A stretch of DNA of 64,000 bases, from positions 20,023-84,022 of the forward strand of contig NZ_JZKH01000032.1 of NCBI RefSeq assembly GCF_000961885.1, written 5' to 3'. Source of the stretch: Streptomyces rubellomurinus. Lineage in GTDB: Bacteria; Actinomycetota; Actinomycetes; Streptomycetales; Streptomycetaceae. The notes under the pieces are model-generated. The model saw only the letters and a list, made by a program, of their open reading frames with translations. It ran no database searches and was not told the DNA's origin. Of the stretch, positions 57,361 through 64,000 are shown one piece after another. Position 1 is the first letter of the stretch. Each line of letters opens with the position of its first letter. Both the position numbers and the translations under genes were made by a program.

Positions 57361-57400
57361 CCAGCAAGCACTGCACTGAGCCAGCAAGCACTGCACTGAG
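57361..57400 (+). repeat. Exact 20-bp tandem duplication between P450 and methyltransferase genes
   Basis: CCAGCAAGCACTGCACTGAG occurs at 57361-57380 and again at 57381-57400 without a mismatch. It lies ten bases after the P450 stop and ten before the methyltransferase start, so the ribosome-site region has been moved or rebuilt by the duplication. Confidence 0.95.
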
Positions 57401-57409
57401 GAAGACGTC

Positions 57410-58447
57410 ATGACTGAAGCGATCCACAAGCAACGACTGTTCGAACTGGCCTTCGGCCACATGGCCATGCAGACGGTGTCCACCGCGGCCCGGCTGGGCG
57501 TGGCCGACGTGCTCGGCGACGGCGAGCGGACCGGCGCCGAGCTGGCCGCCGAGCTCGGCACGGACCCGGCGGTCACCACCCAGCTGTGCAGTGCGCTCGC
57601 CGCGTTCGGGGTCCTGGCCCAGGCGGAATCCGGCGCGTTCCGGCTCACCGAGGTCGGCGCCCTGCTGCGGACCGACCGCCCCGACTCGCTGAATTCCTTC
57701 ACCCGGATGTTCACCGATCCGGCGATCCAGGCGGCCTGGCGCGAGCTCGACACCGCCGTCCGCACCGGCGGCTCCACCTTCGGCGCCGTCTTCGGGCAGC
57801 CGTTCTTCGCGTACGTCGCGGGCGACCCGGAACTGTCGCAGCACTTCCCCGCCACCCTGCGGCAGAGCGCCCTGCAGACCGCGGAGGCGCTGCCGCGGCA
57901 CTACGACTTCGGCGCTTTCAAGACCGTCGCCGACATCGCCGGCGGGAACGGCGCGCTGCTCGCCGCCGTCCTCACCGCCAATCCCGGTCTGCGCGGCATC
58001 GTGCACGACGCCGCCCCCGCGGTCGCCCCGGCCGAGGAGGTCCTGGCGGCGGCCGGAGTCGCCGACCGCTGCACCGTGGTCGCCGGCGACGTCGCGGCCG
58101 AGGTGCCCGCCGGCGCCGACCTCTACCTGGTCAGGAACGTCCTGCACTACGCCGACGACGAGCGGGCCGTCACGATCCTCGGCAACGTCCGGCGGGTGAT
58201 CCCCCCGCACGGCCGGCTGCTCATCGTGGACCCGGTCATGCCCGACACCGTGGACGGCTCCCTGCCGAACACGATGTACCTCAGCGACATCCACATGCAG
58301 CTGGTCGGCTCCCGCCGGGGACGCACCAAGGCCGAGTTCGAGGCCCTCCTCGTGCGGGCCGGCTTCACCCCGGCCGCGTTCTCGCTGCTGCCCGCCCCGA
58401 TGGCCTTCTCGCTGATCGAGGCCGTCCCCGGAGGCAACGAGGGCTGA
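57410..58447 (+). CDS. SAM-dependent O-methyltransferase
   Basis: A 345-residue enzyme of the small-molecule O-methyltransferase family (PF00891; hydroxyneurosporene, TcmO and DmpM relatives). The N-terminal dimerisation domain (MQTVSTAARLGVADVL, TQLCSALAAFGVL) precedes the catalytic domain with VADIAGGNGALLAAV (D175-G181), then RNVLHYADDERAV and RLLIVDPVMPD. These enzymes methylate enol or phenol hydroxyls. Methylation of a 4-hydroxypyrone formed by the PKS would be consistent. Last gene before a strong terminator. Confidence 0.92.
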   Translation: MTEAIHKQRLFELAFGHMAMQTVSTAARLGVADVLGDGERTGAELAAELGTDPAVTTQLCSALAAFGVLAQAESGAFRLTEVGALLRTDRPDSLNSFTRMFTDPAIQAAWRELDTAVRTGGSTFGAVFGQPFFAYVAGDPELSQHFPATLRQSALQTAEALPRHYDFGAFKTVADIAGGNGALLAAVLTANPGLRGIVHDAAPAVAPAEEVLAAAGVADRCTVVAGDVAAEVPAGADLYLVRNVLHYADDERAVTILGNVRRVIPPHGRLLIVDPVMPDTVDGSLPNTMYLSDIHMQLVGSRRGRTKAEFEALLVRAGFTPAAFSLLPAPMAFSLIEAVPGGNEG

Positions 58448-58486
58448 CGACGGACGGGCGACGGCCAGGGCCGTCGGTCCGACTTC

Positions 58487-58557
58487 CCGCTCGCGTTCCG
58501 TTCCGTACCGCGCAGACCCACCGCGCGGAAACGGGACGGAACGCGAGCGGTTTCGTT
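58487..58557 (+). terminator. Long hairpin terminator after the methyltransferase
   Basis: A perfect 15-bp outer stem (58487-58501 with 58536-58550) and an inner 5-bp stem (58508-58512 with 58524-58528), followed by TTTCGTTTAT. Confidence 0.9.
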
Positions 58558-59161
58558 TATCTCGGTTCGGCATCAACGCCCTTGCCACCGGCGGGATTCG
58601 GTCGTACCGGAACTGCGCGGCACGGGACGGGCGAGCGCCCCGAAGCGCCTTTACCACGGCAATGTTTCCGATCTGGTCCAGTCCACTGACCAGAAGCTGA
58701 CAGCGATGTTGGTCACGTCGCGGCAGGGCGGACTTCACCTGGGCCTCCCCGTCGAACAGGCGCGTTGTGCCGTTCGCACAGGGTCTTCTCGTCGTTTTCC
58801 GGAGCCCGCCGGAGTCACTGTCCGAACCGGATCGACCGGCCGTCCGGCCGCATCACGAACTATCTGACCAGTTCCTGCCTTCTTGACATTGGCAGGTTGC
58901 GGACAATGCCCTCTTGACGGCACACGAAGGTGCGTACTGTCACTCGCGGGCCTGCTGACACTCGGCCCATGACGGGGAATTGCCATGCGCCGGGGGGATC
59001 GGCATGGCGGGGGACTGCCGGCCCGACGGCGTGCCGGCGGCCGGGTGGCCGCGTCGATCGGTCACTGGCCGACGCCCTGATCCGGGCGGCCCGCACCAGC
59101 GTGGCGTGAGAGCAGTCGAGGACCTGGTTGCCGCTGTGCGCCCAGGCGTGAAGGAGTAGGC
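58558..59161 (+). promoter_or_regulatory. Upstream region of PKS3
   Basis: About 600 non-coding bases. A DasR-like sequence TGGTCCAGTCCA is at 58674-58685, inside a CTGGTC/GACCAG inverted repeat (58673-58678 with 58688-58693). TTGGCAGGTT is at 58889-58898, shared with PKS1. Further TTGACA (58883) and TTGACG (58914) boxes could start transcription. AAGGAG (59151-59156) precedes the PKS3 ATG. Two short open frames at 58969 and 59004 are not supported as genes. Confidence 0.5.

Positions 59162-64000
<4,839 letters not shown>

Noticed and set aside
58969..59159. Two short frames (46 and 51 codons) between the methyltransferase and PKS3
   Set aside because: No ribosome sites, and one ends inside the PKS3 ribosome-site region. 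A leader peptide cannot be excluded but is unsupported.

Overview
The window is high-GC DNA from a streptomycete-type actinomycete (Streptomyces or Kitasatospora). The evidence is extreme G/C at third codon positions, frequent GTG starts, Streptomyces-style hairpin terminators without long U tracts, an AfsR-type regulator gene with a TTA codon, a DasR-type operator on a chitinase gene, and a modular type I polyketide synthase (PKS). No rRNA, tRNA, CRISPR array, insertion sequence or replication origin was found.

Roughly 1-37,700 is mostly core chromosome with small accessory insertions. It opens with the 3' end of a class I fumarase, followed by a VapBC toxin-antitoxin pair of lower GC and a HutC-type GntR regulator facing a small protein gene across paired palindromes. 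Next come a 94-residue peptide gene divergent from a large AfsR-like regulator (TTA codon), a methyltransferase, a GAF-SpoIIE-HATPase phosphatase, and an MMPL exporter with a divergent TetR gene and shared operator. The peroxide module oxyR/ahpC/ahpD follows, then an AI-2E family permease, a secreted transglycosylase, PIN-PhoH, a cis-prenyltransferase, a GH18 chitinase, a prepilin peptidase, an alanine-type aminotransferase, GTP-dependent PEP carboxykinase, hemolysin III and an MFS exporter/TetR pair. A secreted cysteine peptidase with a membrane-anchored partner, an HTH protein whose best ribosome site precedes an ATC codon, a GNAT enzyme, a DUF255 protein and a TetR/DUF2867 pair complete this part.

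From about 38,000 to the end lies one side of a modular type I PKS gene cluster, all on the + strand. PKS1 is one module, KS-AT-DH-KR-ACP. PKS2 is two modules, KS-AT-DH-KR-ACP then KS-AT-ACP-TE. They are followed by a P450, a metallo-beta-lactamase-fold enzyme translationally coupled to a carboxymuconolactone-decarboxylase-like protein, a second P450 and an O-methyltransferase. After a terminator and a promoter region, PKS3 (KS-AT-DH-ER...) runs off the window. PKS2 carries the thioesterase, so it ends the assembly line; no loading module is visible and must lie beyond 64,000 or elsewhere.

Reading the domains, the last three extensions would be: a methylmalonate reduced to an E-configured methyl alkene; a malonate left as a ketone because the KR has lost catalytic Tyr and Lys; and an unreduced final unit chosen by an AT with an atypical FASH motif. 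A 3,5-dioxo thioester of this kind usually leaves the enzyme as a 4-hydroxy-2-pyrone, which fits an adjacent O-methyltransferase and two P450s. This structure is an inference. A motif shared by the PKS1 and PKS3 upstream regions suggests common regulation of the two transcription units.
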